Below are positions 28,207 through 37,069 of a stretch of 64,000 bases of DNA, piece after piece. A program made the position numbers and the translations under genes. The stretch covers positions 496,001 through 560,000 of the forward strand of contig NZ_BSNN01000004.1 of NCBI RefSeq assembly GCF_030160015.1. Direction: 5' to 3'. This DNA is from Amylibacter marinus (lineage in GTDB: Bacteria; Pseudomonadota; Alphaproteobacteria; Rhodobacterales; Rhodobacteraceae). The stretch's first letter is position 1. Each line of letters opens with the position of its first letter. The notes under the pieces were generated by a model. It had not been told where the DNA came from. It did not search any database and worked only from the letters and a program-made list of their open reading frames with translations.

Positions 28207-28955
28207 ACGCGCCACAGATGACCCGCTGCCCTGTTGGCAGAGAAATTGTGGATTATCAGGTATTTGGCCTGCGATGTTCTGGTACCAACTATGCGGCGGC
28301 CCTGCTAGAGGCAAACCTACAGATTGCCCAGACCAAGACATACGGTTGGAAACATGGCTGCCCTAGCGCCTTGGGCTATTCTGCCGCGTCCTTGATTGTG
28401 GTGGTCACGCGCAACCCGCTGGACTGGTTGATCAGCCTCTATAACACACCCTATCACATGCGCGCCGCGCATCTGCGGGCGGATTTCTCTGAATTTATCC
28501 GCACAGAATGGGACAGCACGCTAAAGCAAAACCAATTCAAGAATTGGCGCAATACATGGGGCACCACATCGCGCGGTGATATAGACCATTTCCCCCGGTT
28601 GCAGGTGGATGTGCACCCCATAACCGGCGCGCCCTATCAAACCCCGATGCAGATGCGCAGCATCAAAACCCACAGCCACCTTGGATTTGAAAACAGGGGC
28701 GTAAATCTGTGCCTTGTACCGCTTGAATACCTGTTGGGTCACGCGGATGAATTCATCTCTATTGTAGCAGAAGCTTTTGATATAACTACTAAAAATAAGT
28801 TCCAAGATATCAGGGAACCTGCCAATCCTTCTATGGATATTCGCCGCGCAGTTACCCGCGCAGACCTCGGCGCATCTGATCGCGCCTTCATCATCAGTCA
28901 GCTTGACCATGCGCTGGAGCAGCGCCTTGGCTATGGGGCGGAGCTACAGCAATGA
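28203..28955 (+). CDS. Sulfotransferase-like P-loop protein
   Basis: 250 residues. The N-terminal GLRCSGTNYAAALL resembles the 5'-phosphosulfate loop of PAPS-dependent sulfotransferases (R-x-SGT-N), and VVVTRNPLDWLISLY resembles the 3'-phosphate site with its Arg and Ser. No signal peptide or membrane helix. The acceptor is unknown; neighbours with AlkB and a glycosyltransferase-like protein suggest a lipid or surface glycan. The region near 28,770-28,800 is AT-richer than its surroundings. Coupled by ATGA at both ends. Confidence 0.65.
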   Translation: MNAPQMTRCPVGREIVDYQVFGLRCSGTNYAAALLEANLQIAQTKTYGWKHGCPSALGYSAASLIVVVTRNPLDWLISLYNTPYHMRAAHLRADFSEFIRTEWDSTLKQNQFKNWRNTWGTTSRGDIDHFPRLQVDVHPITGAPYQTPMQMRSIKTHSHLGFENRGVNLCLVPLEYLLGHADEFISIVAEAFDITTKNKFQDIREPANPSMDIRRAVTRADLGASDRAFIISQLDHALEQRLGYGAELQQ

Positions 28956-29671
28956 TCCGTGCCCATATGGCGACATTTCCGCCGCGCCATGATATCATGC
29001 TACAGGCGGTCAACAGCATTGCACCACAGGTCGATGCGTTGTTTTTGTGCCTGAACGAATATGCCCATATCCCCGATGCGCTGAAATCTATACCCAATGT
29101 GCACCCAGAAATACCGGATCACAACCTGCTGGACGCCGGGAAATTTATGTTTCCCCCCGCACAGGACGATCTGGTGTTTACGTTGGATGACGATATCCTC
29201 TACCCCGCTGATTACGTCACCCACAGCCTTTCACAAGCACAGGAAATCGGGCTGGATAGAAATATTTTCGGCTATATGGCCAATGCTTGGGTGCATAAAA
29301 AACAACAGAATAAATTTGGCTGGCGCACCTACAAATTTTTCAAACCGGTGCACAAGGTTTTCGAGGTCGATATCATTGGGACAGGCACCGCCCTAATGCG
29401 CGGGGATAACATGCCGCCCTTGGATCTGATGCGGGCGGGCGCAGGGTTTGTGGATCTAACATTTGCCAATTGGCAAAAACAGCAACAGACCAGAATGTGG
29501 ACCCTGCCGCGCGGGGCTGATTATCTGCGCGCCAACCTGCCCGCTTCATTGGAACAGACCAGCCTATTCACCCGTGTAGCCCAAAACAGATCCCCCCAAA
29601 TGATGCAGGAAATCCGCAAGATCATTGCTGACAGCAGCCCAAATGCGGGGCGGCCATGGCGCGGCCCCTAA
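28952..29671 (+). CDS. GT-A-like glycosyltransferase, family unassigned
   Basis: 239 residues. It starts RAHMATFPPRHDIMLQAVN as family-2-like nucleotide-sugar transferases do, and has a DxD-type motif FTLDDDILYPADY (DDD at 79-81) for metal-nucleotide binding, then VDIIGTGTALMRGD in the acceptor region. No transmembrane segment is seen. Substrate unknown. Its ATG overlaps the sulfotransferase-like stop (ATGATGA-type junction), so both products are likely made together. Confidence 0.62.
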   Translation: MIRAHMATFPPRHDIMLQAVNSIAPQVDALFLCLNEYAHIPDALKSIPNVHPEIPDHNLLDAGKFMFPPAQDDLVFTLDDDILYPADYVTHSLSQAQEIGLDRNIFGYMANAWVHKKQQNKFGWRTYKFFKPVHKVFEVDIIGTGTALMRGDNMPPLDLMRAGAGFVDLTFANWQKQQQTRMWTLPRGADYLRANLPASLEQTSLFTRVAQNRSPQMMQEIRKIIADSSPNAGRPWRGP

Positions 29672-29964
29672 CGCAGATCCAGCATACCTGTGGTTACTGT
29701 TTCGCCGTTACACTTGATTGCATAGAAATACTCTTGACGATCCAAAGGCCCTAGATCGATTTTCTCATCTAGATTTTTGATGCCTGCGGCGGTGTCTTCG
29801 CTGGTTTGCCCAATGGAAAAATCAATCTCGACCCCCAGTTCTTGAACATCGATTATGTATTTTTCCACCTGAAAAGTTGCATCGGGCAGGTGCCCTGAAA
29901 TGTTTAGAAATGCAATCGCAAACGGGCGCTCTACGTGCACATTTTCAATCTTTAGTATTCGCAT
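29668..29964 (-). CDS. Hypothetical protein, 98 residues
   Basis: Small acidic protein (MRILKIENVHVERPFAIAFL...), strand-rich, with no signal peptide, transmembrane helix or motif I recognise. It has a single Cys near the C-terminus. Its stop overlaps the stop of the convergent glycosyltransferase-like gene by four bases. Coding status rests on the clean ATG-to-stop frame and the fit with the neighbouring gene end; composition is AT-richer than the core genes. Confidence 0.5.
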   Translation of the reverse strand: MRILKIENVHVERPFAIAFLNISGHLPDATFQVEKYIIDVQELGVEIDFSIGQTSEDTAAGIKNLDEKIDLGPLDRQEYFYAIKCNGETVTTGMLDLR

Positions 29965-30295
29965 TCTTATTGTTTATCCCCCTACAGAACCACATGTAAA
30001 ACCGCGTTGAATTCTTAGAACTCGGAAATTTAGAAAAAAATTGGTACTAGAGATAAATTTTATTGGTAAATTCACCTACTCCCCCCGCATCAAAAGAATA
30101 TAAATGAAAATATCAGAACTTCCTGTTCAAGGTCTAATATTCCCTACTAATATACAGTGACCAATATCACATTATTTACGTGCTGTTAAACAAAAATATC
30201 ACGGAAAAGTTGAGTAATGCGACAAAAAAACCCCGCCACAAGGGCGGGGCAAGTTGGCAGTGTTTTGGACGAGCAGCCCAAAACGGCGGTAACTG
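29965..30295. other. Gene-free AT-rich spacer
   Basis: 331 bases between the start of the 98-residue gene and the end of ccrM. Positions about 30,000-30,210 are much richer in A/T than anything nearby and show no open frame of note. Apart from the ccrM terminator at its right end and the likely promoter of the 98-residue gene at its left, I see nothing in it. Confidence 0.6.
30224..30249 (-). terminator. Rho-independent terminator of ccrM
   Basis: On the minus strand a 7-bp GC stem (CCCCGCC/GGCGGGG) with a 5-base loop is followed by seven T, 47 bases beyond the ccrM stop. Confidence 0.92.
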
Positions 30296-31438
<1,143 letters not shown>

Positions 31439-31458
31439 TTATAAAATGGGGCAGAGAA

Positions 31459-31463
31459 GATTC
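31459..31463. promoter_or_regulatory. GANTC site in the ccrM leader
   Basis: GATTC 57 bases before the ccrM start codon, in the gap to rnhB. In Caulobacter the ccrM promoter contains GANTC sites through which the enzyme affects its own expression; a similar role here is inference from position. Confidence 0.4.
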
Positions 31464-31489
31464 TGGGTCAATTTAATTTTCGAAAACAG

Positions 31490-32116
31490 CTACTTAGCGT
31501 TTTTAACGGAATACAAGATGTTGTGTATGGGTTTGAAAGAACGTCTATGATGTGGGGTCACCCCAAGATTTCGCAGCCCCAACTGATGTATTTTTGTCCC
31601 ATAGCCAGCATTAGTTTCCCACCCATAGCCGGGATAGGATTTGGACAAATCCAACATTAATCGATCGCGGGTCACCTTGGCGATGATCGATGCGGCGGCA
31701 ACCGACACCGATTTTGCATCCCCCTTTATATGCGCGCTGGCCGCGCAGGGCAGGTTGGGGGGGATTTTATTGCCATCAACCAGAATGTGATCAGGGCTAT
31801 CCAACCCCGCCACCGCGCGCTCCATGGCACGAAAGGTGGCCTGTAAAATATTGATCTGGTCAATCTCGCTCACCTCTACATGCACGACGCTGACCCATGC
31901 GGTATCCATGATCGGCCCAAATAACGCCTCGCGGCGCTTGGCGGATAATTTTTTGCTATCGTTCAGCCCCTCTGGAATATTGTCGGGATCCAGAATCACA
32001 GCCGCGGCGGTAACAGGCCCCGCCCACGGGCCGCGGCCCACCTCATCGACTCCTGCGATTCGCAGTGGCGCGGCGGATTGGGCGCGTAGGGCGCGCTCTA
32101 TTTCATAATTTGCCAT
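31490..32116 (-). CDS. rnhB: Ribonuclease HII
   Basis: Cuts RNA in RNA-DNA hybrids and initiates removal of ribonucleotides misinserted in DNA. 208 residues: GVDEVGRGPWAGPV carries the Asp-Glu-Gly-Arg active-site motif, ILVDGN the third Asp, and SVAAASIIAKVTRD the fourth region. It lies upstream of ccrM, separated by 87 bp, and diverges from hemP. Confidence 0.96.
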   Translation of the reverse strand: MANYEIERALRAQSAAPLRIAGVDEVGRGPWAGPVTAAAVILDPDNIPEGLNDSKKLSAKRREALFGPIMDTAWVSVVHVEVSEIDQINILQATFRAMERAVAGLDSPDHILVDGNKIPPNLPCAASAHIKGDAKSVSVAAASIIAKVTRDRLMLDLSKSYPGYGWETNAGYGTKIHQLGLRNLGVTPHHRRSFKPIHNILYSVKNAK

Positions 32117-32155
32117 GAGGGTTTTTAGATTAAAACAAACACCTGCGCCAGTGGA

Positions 32156-32189
32156 TTGACATTTCTGACTAATTAAGTCAGATTTAAAT
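32156..32189 (+). promoter_or_regulatory. hemP promoter with overlapping palindromic operator
   Basis: TTGACA (32156-32161) is directly followed by a 19-bp inverted repeat TCTGACT-AATTA-AGTCAGA (32164-32182) that would occupy the -35/-10 spacer, then ATTTAAAT. It ends 54 bp before the hemP ATG. The placement is typical of a repressor site. It resembles, as far as I recall, the Iron-Rhodo-box assigned to IscR-type regulation in Rhodobacterales. Confidence 0.6.
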
Positions 32190-32236
32190 CAGCCATACAG
32201 ATAGCTAGCACAGTTCCCAAAAAAACAGGCGAGACC

Positions 32237-32407
32237 ATGTCTATCCACAATCTTCCAAATAAAAACACTGCCACACCCCTGGCCCATATCCCGAATTACG
32301 ATGCCAAAGAGCTGACACGCCAAGGCCCGCTGGCAACTATTCAGCTAGACGAGAAGGTTTACACATTGCGCATTACCCGTCAGGGCAAGCTGATCCTAAC
32401 AAAATAG
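32237..32407 (+). CDS. hemP: Hemin uptake protein HemP
   Basis: A 56-residue gene. It encodes MSIHNLPNKNTATPLAHIP, then the conserved core YDAKELTRQGPLATIQLD and the ending YTLRITRQGKLILTK, the hallmark of the HemP family linked with heme uptake and its regulation. No membrane helix or signal. There are no TonB receptor or heme ABC genes in the window, so it is an orphan here. An iron-type palindrome overlaps its likely promoter. Confidence 0.88.
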   Translation: MSIHNLPNKNTATPLAHIPNYDAKELTRQGPLATIQLDEKVYTLRITRQGKLILTK

Positions 32408-32450
32408 GGGCGACCTGTTGGCCGCCCCGCGTGCATGACATGCATCAGGC

Positions 32451-33071
32451 CTACATTAATATCGGCTTGGCCGCGCGGCCCCGCCATTTGCGGTGGGTCA
32501 CCTTGCCAGAATCGCTGATGGCATAACCGTCGCGGATCAAACAGCGCTGAGAATAGGCGGTTCTCTTTTTGCCTGATGTTCTGAACTTGCGCTTACAATG
32601 GCCAGGCAGAGGCAATGACTTGGCCTTTCTTGGTTGCGTTGCATTCGCTCTTTCGCGGGTCTGCTTTATCATCCAATGCTCTCTTTCGCGTTCCGCACGC
32701 AGCGCCTCTTTGCGGGCACGTTCGGCACGGGCGCGCTGCGCTCTAGCGCGCTCTGCCTTTAGGCGGGCCAATTCACGCTTGCGGGCCTCTTGGCGTTGGT
32801 TTTCATAAAACCAGCTGCTGTGGCTGTGCTGTCGGGCCACGCTGTGTTTGTGGGTGTTGCCATTATGGCGGTGGGTGTACTGGCTGTCGGTGCTAGATTT
32901 GTTGTCCTTCTTGTTGGATTTGATCTCGTTGGCAATTACGCCAACCGCCGCCGCCCCCAACAACAGCTTGATCAGATTGTCTGTATCGCGATCCGCCTGT
33001 GCGCTGGTTGTGATAGAGCTTAGGGAGATTGCAGCCCCGGTGAGTGTTGCGATAATTCTTGAATGTTTCAT
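32451..33071 (-). CDS. Exported His/Arg/Ala-rich protein, function unknown
   Basis: 206 residues. Signal peptide (cleavage near TSAQADR), a short hydrophobic Ala-rich stretch (35-50), a His-rich segment YTHRHNGNTHKHSV, and a long charged helix of Arg/Ala/Glu repeats (about 95-135). The C-terminal part has two cysteines in GHCKRKF and SQRCLIRDGY, a pattern seen in uncharacterised Rhodobacterales proteins. The His cluster could bind metal; that is inference. Convergent with hemP. Confidence 0.65.
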   Translation of the reverse strand: MKHSRIIATLTGAAISLSSITTSAQADRDTDNLIKLLLGAAAVGVIANEIKSNKKDNKSSTDSQYTHRHNGNTHKHSVARQHSHSSWFYENQRQEARKRELARLKAERARAQRARAERARKEALRAEREREHWMIKQTRERANATQPRKAKSLPLPGHCKRKFRTSGKKRTAYSQRCLIRDGYAISDSGKVTHRKWRGRAAKPILM

Positions 33072-33227
33072 GGTCTGTCCTTTCGGTTTGCGGATAACCC
33101 GCTTGATCTGAAATCAATTTGCCGATCCCGCCCAAGTCATTCAAAAACATCGCCCTGTTATCCAATGACAAGGCTTATTTTACAGAATGATATTGAATAA
33201 CACCGCCGTATCGCCCAAATTCACCCC

Positions 33228-33530
33228 ATGAAACACGGATTGAAAAAATTGCGCCTAGGTGCGCTGGCCCTTGCCCTGATGGCGACACAGGCGCAGGCGG
33301 ATTGCTATGCAGATTACAAAGCCAAGGCCAGCAGCGATGACCTGCGCCTGCACTACGGGGTTGTCAAAATCTCGGGTGGGGATTGCGCATCGGTGGGGGA
33401 TGCCACCTCTATGGTACAGTCGCGCATCGGTGGCGATGGGTGGCAGGTGCTGCGCATCATGTCCACATTTGATGATTCTGGCCTAGCACAAAGGAAAGCC
33501 AATGCGGGCAAATTCTTCCTCCGCTACTAA
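33228..33530 (+). CDS. Small exported protein, function unknown
   Basis: 100 residues with a signal peptide (LALALMATQAQAD), giving a mature protein of about 76 residues with two cysteines that could form one disulfide. The fold is not recognised. Its 3' end overlaps the next gene's start by 29 bases, so the two are likely co-expressed. Confidence 0.62.
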   Translation: MKHGLKKLRLGALALALMATQAQADCYADYKAKASSDDLRLHYGVVKISGGDCASVGDATSMVQSRIGGDGWQVLRIMSTFDDSGLAQRKANAGKFFLRY

Positions 33531-34194
33531 ATCACGCTCGCTTGCGCTTTATGGCTCGGCTCTTGTGCTGGGGCTGTTGCTGATAGCGGGGCTGTTGCTG
33601 TTTCTTAACCTGCCCGATGCCAATGCCTTTAATGATCGGGTAGAGCAGATATTCATTGAAAACGATGCCCTAACCTCCGCCGAGAGCATCAAGCTGTTAG
33701 AGGTTCTGGCGCAATCTGGCACCGCATTTGCGGATGTGCTGTCCTCTTATCGGGTGATAATTTTCATCCTGTTGATCCTAACCTCGGCGCTGTTGCTATC
33801 GGCGCTATACTTTTTGCTGACAAATCATGGGCTACAGCAACGCATGGGCGAAATGGAACGTACGGGGCTGGTGGTGAATTCGCTGGTGATCAACCGTGCC
33901 GAACGTGTGGTGCATATTAATGACATGGGATTCGACCTGACCAACAGCATCTGCGAAACGCTCTCGGTGCTGTGCGAGGCGCGCCTAGACGATGATATGC
34001 TGACGGGCGCAGAACTAGAGGCGATGATCAGCGGCAAATCCGCATCTGATGTCGACGAGGCCTCTGGGGCCACCCGGATCAAACGCCTGCGGGATCATCT
34101 GGGCAACCAAATGATCAGCCAATTACTGATCAAAAACATCTCGCGCAAAGGCTACATGCTGGCGGTGGACAAAGACGTGATTGAAATGGTCTAG
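33502..34194 (+). CDS. Membrane-anchored winged-helix protein
   Basis: 230 residues. Transmembrane helices at about 15-36 and 84-107 enclose a short loop of about 47 residues. The cytosolic C-terminal part (about 120-230) reads as an OmpR/ToxR-type winged helix: a hydrophobic LTNSICETLSVLCEA region, a LTGAELEAMI helix, then IKRLRDHLGNQ as recognition helix and NISRKGYMLAV as wing, matching the VxxLRxKLG...GxGYxL pattern. No receiver domain. A role as a membrane-bound transcription factor is inference. Possible partner: the small exported protein overlapping it. Confidence 0.6.
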   Translation: MRANSSSATKSRSLALYGSALVLGLLLIAGLLLFLNLPDANAFNDRVEQIFIENDALTSAESIKLLEVLAQSGTAFADVLSSYRVIIFILLILTSALLLSALYFLLTNHGLQQRMGEMERTGLVVNSLVINRAERVVHINDMGFDLTNSICETLSVLCEARLDDDMLTGAELEAMISGKSASDVDEASGATRIKRLRDHLGNQMISQLLIKNISRKGYMLAVDKDVIEMV

Positions 34195-34239
34195 GCTTTG
34201 TGATTTGTGATGGATCAATTACAACCCTAGGATTTGGCC

Positions 34240-34914
34240 GTGGAATTTATAGATCTGTATTGTGAACGCACCGGCGCTGGCTTTTGGAACGAACCGATCA
34301 ACGCGCTTAGCAATATTGCTTTTCTGGTGGCGGCCTATCTGGCGCTAAGAATCGCTCTCGCGCGCCCACGGCAAAATGCAGCGGAAATCACGGTGGTTTT
34401 GATGGGCGGGCTGATCGGTATTGGCTCGTTTCTGTTCCACACCTTCGCCAATTCGGCTACGGAATTGGCCGATGTCATCCCCATTTGGTCCTTCGTTGCC
34501 GCCTATGTGGTCTTGGTGATTTACCGCATGACGGGCCAAAACGGCTGGAAAACCCTACGCATATCCCTAATCGCGGGTACGATTACGGGTACGGTTTTCT
34601 GGTTTACCTCGGGCGATATTACCACCGATGCCTCTGGCCCGAATGACCTGCTAAACGGATCTACGCAATATGCGCCCGCGCTGGTGGCCTTGGCAATTTT
34701 CGCCCTACTGGCCGTGCTGAAAAAACATCCTGCACGGGGCATGATATGCTTGGCACTCGTTAGCTTTATCGGGGCACTGGTGTTCCGATCCGTCGATCTG
34801 CACAGCTGTGATCATACCCATGTGGGTACGCATTTCATGTGGCATATCCTAAATGCGACTATGGTGTACTATCTGCTGATGGCATTGGTGCGCCACTTGC
34901 CGCCAAAAACCTAA
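34240..34914 (+). CDS. Ceramidase-like (CREST superfamily) membrane protein
   Basis: About 224 residues with six to seven hydrophobic helices. Likely metal residues are in GSFLFHTF, ATELADVIPI and SVDLHSCDHTHVGTHFMWH, as in alkaline ceramidases and related membrane hydrolases (a Ser, an Asp and three His). The start FIDLYCERTGAGFWNEPINA is typical of this family. Substrate unknown; bacteria with these genes often lack ceramide. GTG 34240 has TAGGA seven bases upstream; TTG 34234 is too close to it. Confidence 0.78.
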   Translation: MEFIDLYCERTGAGFWNEPINALSNIAFLVAAYLALRIALARPRQNAAEITVVLMGGLIGIGSFLFHTFANSATELADVIPIWSFVAAYVVLVIYRMTGQNGWKTLRISLIAGTITGTVFWFTSGDITTDASGPNDLLNGSTQYAPALVALAIFALLAVLKKHPARGMICLALVSFIGALVFRSVDLHSCDHTHVGTHFMWHILNATMVYYLLMALVRHLPPKT

Positions 34915-34972
34915 CCCCTACAAATTAGACCGCTTTCCAAGGCGGGGACACCACTCTTATGCGTTTTGCTAT

Positions 34973-34994
34973 TGATAATGAATTTTCATTATCA
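34973..34994. promoter_or_regulatory. 22-bp palindrome, likely operator of the TetR gene
   Basis: Arms TGATAATGAA and TTCATTATCA around TT form perfect 10-bp inverted repeats ending 28 bp before the TetR start codon, the usual size and position for self-repression by a TetR dimer. Confidence 0.65.
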
Positions 34995-35022
34995 TAATAG
35001 ACCTTGGTAAGCGAGGTGCACA

Positions 35023-35604
35023 ATGCCAAGAACCAGCAAGGACATAACCAGAAAAAAACTCCAAGACGCACTTGTCATAGAGGTCGTCGAAAATGGGATT
35101 GCCGCTGTCAATATCACGCGCATCGTCAACCGAGCAAAGGTATCTGCGGGTACCGTATATGTTCATTTCGAGAACAAGGACGACATGCTTCGCCAGATCT
35201 ATCTGCAACTTAAGGCGGATTTCCATAGCTATGCGACCAGACACCGAGACGAGACGGATTCAGCAAAAATGGTGCGGTACATGTGGTTCGATATGTTTGA
35301 ATTTGTGCGCGAGCGCCCTCAGGACTTTCTGTTCCTCGAACATGCCAGCGCTGCGGAAATTCTCCTGCCAGACCAAGTCTCTATTGTTACCCAGTATATC
35401 GAAGACATTAACACACTGCTTAGGCGCGGGGTCGATGACGGAACGCTCGCGCCTCTGGATATCGAACTTTTGTCGCTTTTGCTGTTGGCCCCTGCGCGCC
35501 AGCTTGCCCGACAAACGGTAATCTCAGGGCCGCCAATCACATTAGACATTATTTCCCAGACCTTTGACCGGGTCTGGCTCTCCATCGCAAACCACATCCA
35601 ATAG
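35023..35604 (+). CDS. TetR/AcrR-family regulator
   Basis: 193 residues: helix-turn-helix near 25-55 (VNITRIVNRAKVSAGTVYVHF, the classic wing into YxHF) and a helical ligand domain. Probably represses itself and the SDR gene eight bp downstream through the palindrome at 34,973. Codon choice here is less biased to CGC/GCG than in the neighbouring core genes, suggesting accessory origin. Ligand unknown. Confidence 0.9.
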   Translation: MPRTSKDITRKKLQDALVIEVVENGIAAVNITRIVNRAKVSAGTVYVHFENKDDMLRQIYLQLKADFHSYATRHRDETDSAKMVRYMWFDMFEFVRERPQDFLFLEHASAAEILLPDQVSIVTQYIEDINTLLRRGVDDGTLAPLDIELLSLLLLAPARQLARQTVISGPPITLDIISQTFDRVWLSIANHIQ

Positions 35605-35612
35605 GAAAGAAT

Positions 35613-36467
35613 ATGAACAAAGTTATTCTCATCACCGGCACATCCACTGGGCTGGGCATCGCAATCGCGGTTCAGGCCGCAAAGGCCGGGCACACCGTCT
35701 ATGCAACAATGCGCAACACCGAAAAACGCGGCCCCCTTGATCAGGCGGCAAAAGACAATGATGTAAAACTAGAGGTGCTACAGCTTGATGTTCAAGAGAC
35801 CAAATCGATCTCTGCCGCCGTGGAAACGGTCATCAAACAACAGGGGCGTATTGATGTTCTGATCAATAATGCTGGGATGGGATATGCACGTAGCCTTGAA
35901 CAGGCCGACGAGGCTGACATCCTGCGCATCCTAGACATCAATTATATGGGCGTCGCCCGTTGCACAAAGGCCGTCATGCCACACATGCGTCAGGCGCGCG
36001 CAGGTCACATCATCAATATTAGCTCTGTTGGGGGCCTTGTTGGTCAACCCTTCAACGAAGTTTATTGTGGCGCCAAATTTGCCGTCGAAGGCCTAACAGA
36101 AGCAATGGCAAGCTATATCACCCCCTCCTTTGGCATCCATTTCTCAGCCGTGGAACCAGGTGGCATAACAACGGAATTTGCCAACACCGTTCTTGCCCAG
36201 ATTGCCGAAACCGGGGGCATGCTGGACGATGAGTACCTGCCAATCTTGCAAAAATATGTCTCTGGCGCGCAGGATAGGCAAAGCGAAGGCATCTACCAAA
36301 GTGCTGATGAGGTGGCCGCAGTCGTCATGCAGGTCATGGCGTCCCAAGAACCGCCGATTCGCGTGCGATCCTCTGAGTGGGCCGACGAATTCACGAAATT
36401 TAAAACTGGGCTAGACACAGATGGGCTCAAGCAACAAAAGATGGTCGTGGATCAATTCCTAAGCTGA
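35613..36467 (+). CDS. SDR-family oxidoreductase under TetR control
   Basis: 284 residues: ITGTSTGLGIAIA cofactor loop, INNAG in DVLINNAGMGYA, catalytic Ser in NISSVGG, and Tyr/Lys in YCGAK. A C-terminal extension of about 50 residues follows the core. This is a classical SDR of unknown substrate. The gene overlaps the TetR unit in arrangement and ends at a hairpin pair before the convergent marR. Confidence 0.9.
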   Translation: MNKVILITGTSTGLGIAIAVQAAKAGHTVYATMRNTEKRGPLDQAAKDNDVKLEVLQLDVQETKSISAAVETVIKQQGRIDVLINNAGMGYARSLEQADEADILRILDINYMGVARCTKAVMPHMRQARAGHIINISSVGGLVGQPFNEVYCGAKFAVEGLTEAMASYITPSFGIHFSAVEPGGITTEFANTVLAQIAETGGMLDDEYLPILQKYVSGAQDRQSEGIYQSADEVAAVVMQVMASQEPPIRVRSSEWADEFTKFKTGLDTDGLKQQKMVVDQFLS

Positions 36468-36473
36468 TCTTTT

Positions 36474-36495
36474 GCCCGGGCGGCACCGCTCGGGC
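36474..36495. terminator. GC-rich hairpin after the SDR gene
   Basis: Inverted repeat GCCCGGGCGG/CCGCTCGGGC (one G-T wobble), seven bases after the SDR stop. It may terminate the TetR-SDR transcript; no T-run on the plus strand. Confidence 0.4.
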
Positions 36496-36526
36496 TACAC
36501 CCCAGGGTGACTTTCACTATACACAC

Positions 36527-36548
36527 CGCGCCCAGCTATCTGGGCGCG
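36527..36548. terminator. Hairpin between convergent SDR and marR genes
   Basis: Perfect 9-bp stem CGCGCCCAG/CTGGGCGCG with loop CTAT. It can serve either strand; only two T follow on the plus side. Confidence 0.5.
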
Positions 36549-36595
36549 TTCACGTGATGTGGCGCATAACGCAGGACTCAGCGATGCGCAAAAAT

Positions 36596-37069
36596 TCAAA
36601 TAGCGTTCAGATCGAAATTTAGCAGTTTCTGAAATTCGGCAATCTGGTCTTCGCCAAACTCCTTTATCAACACCTTGTCCAAAGTCAGAAAATGACCACG
36701 GACACAGGCCATAATCCGCTCCCCTTCATCGGTAAACACGATAACGCGTTGATTGCCCAGCGCCTCATCAGGGCGCGTCGCAAGCCAACCAGAATTTTCC
36801 AACTCTCTTACCGTCTTGTGTATTGCCTGCCTCGAAACCTGAAGTGTGCGCGCCAACTCAGCCGCGAAATTAACCCCACAATCCAACGACCCCATAAAGG
36901 TAAGCTGACTTGCCTTCAGATCAGGAAACCCATCTTCATGCAGCCTTGATAATAGCCACTGAACCATATGGTTGCGAAAGCTCTCCGTCGCTTGGGTAAG
37001 TGAAAGCGCATGGCTATCAACCAGATCATAGCCAGCATTTGGGGATTTTCTTGTTAACTTGGTTGACAT
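36596..37069 (-). CDS. MarR-family regulator
   Basis: 157 residues with a winged helix: FAAELARTLQVSRQAIHKTVRELENSGWL (recognition helix) and ATRPDEALGNQRVIVFTDEG (wing). Regulates small-molecule responses in relatives; here it is divergent from a small membrane-protein gene with an 18-bp inverted repeat over both starts, one arm lying over its own first six codons. That points to self-repression and control of the divergent gene. Confidence 0.88.
   Translation of the reverse strand: MSTKLTRKSPNAGYDLVDSHALSLTQATESFRNHMVQWLLSRLHEDGFPDLKASQLTFMGSLDCGVNFAAELARTLQVSRQAIHKTVRELENSGWLATRPDEALGNQRVIVFTDEGERIMACVRGHFLTLDKVLIKEFGEDQIAEFQKLLNFDLNAI

Noticed and set aside
32407-32428. Terminator between hemP and the convergent exported protein gene
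   Set aside because: GGGGCG/CGCCCC is only six pairs with a 10-base loop and no T-run on either strand; too weak to list.
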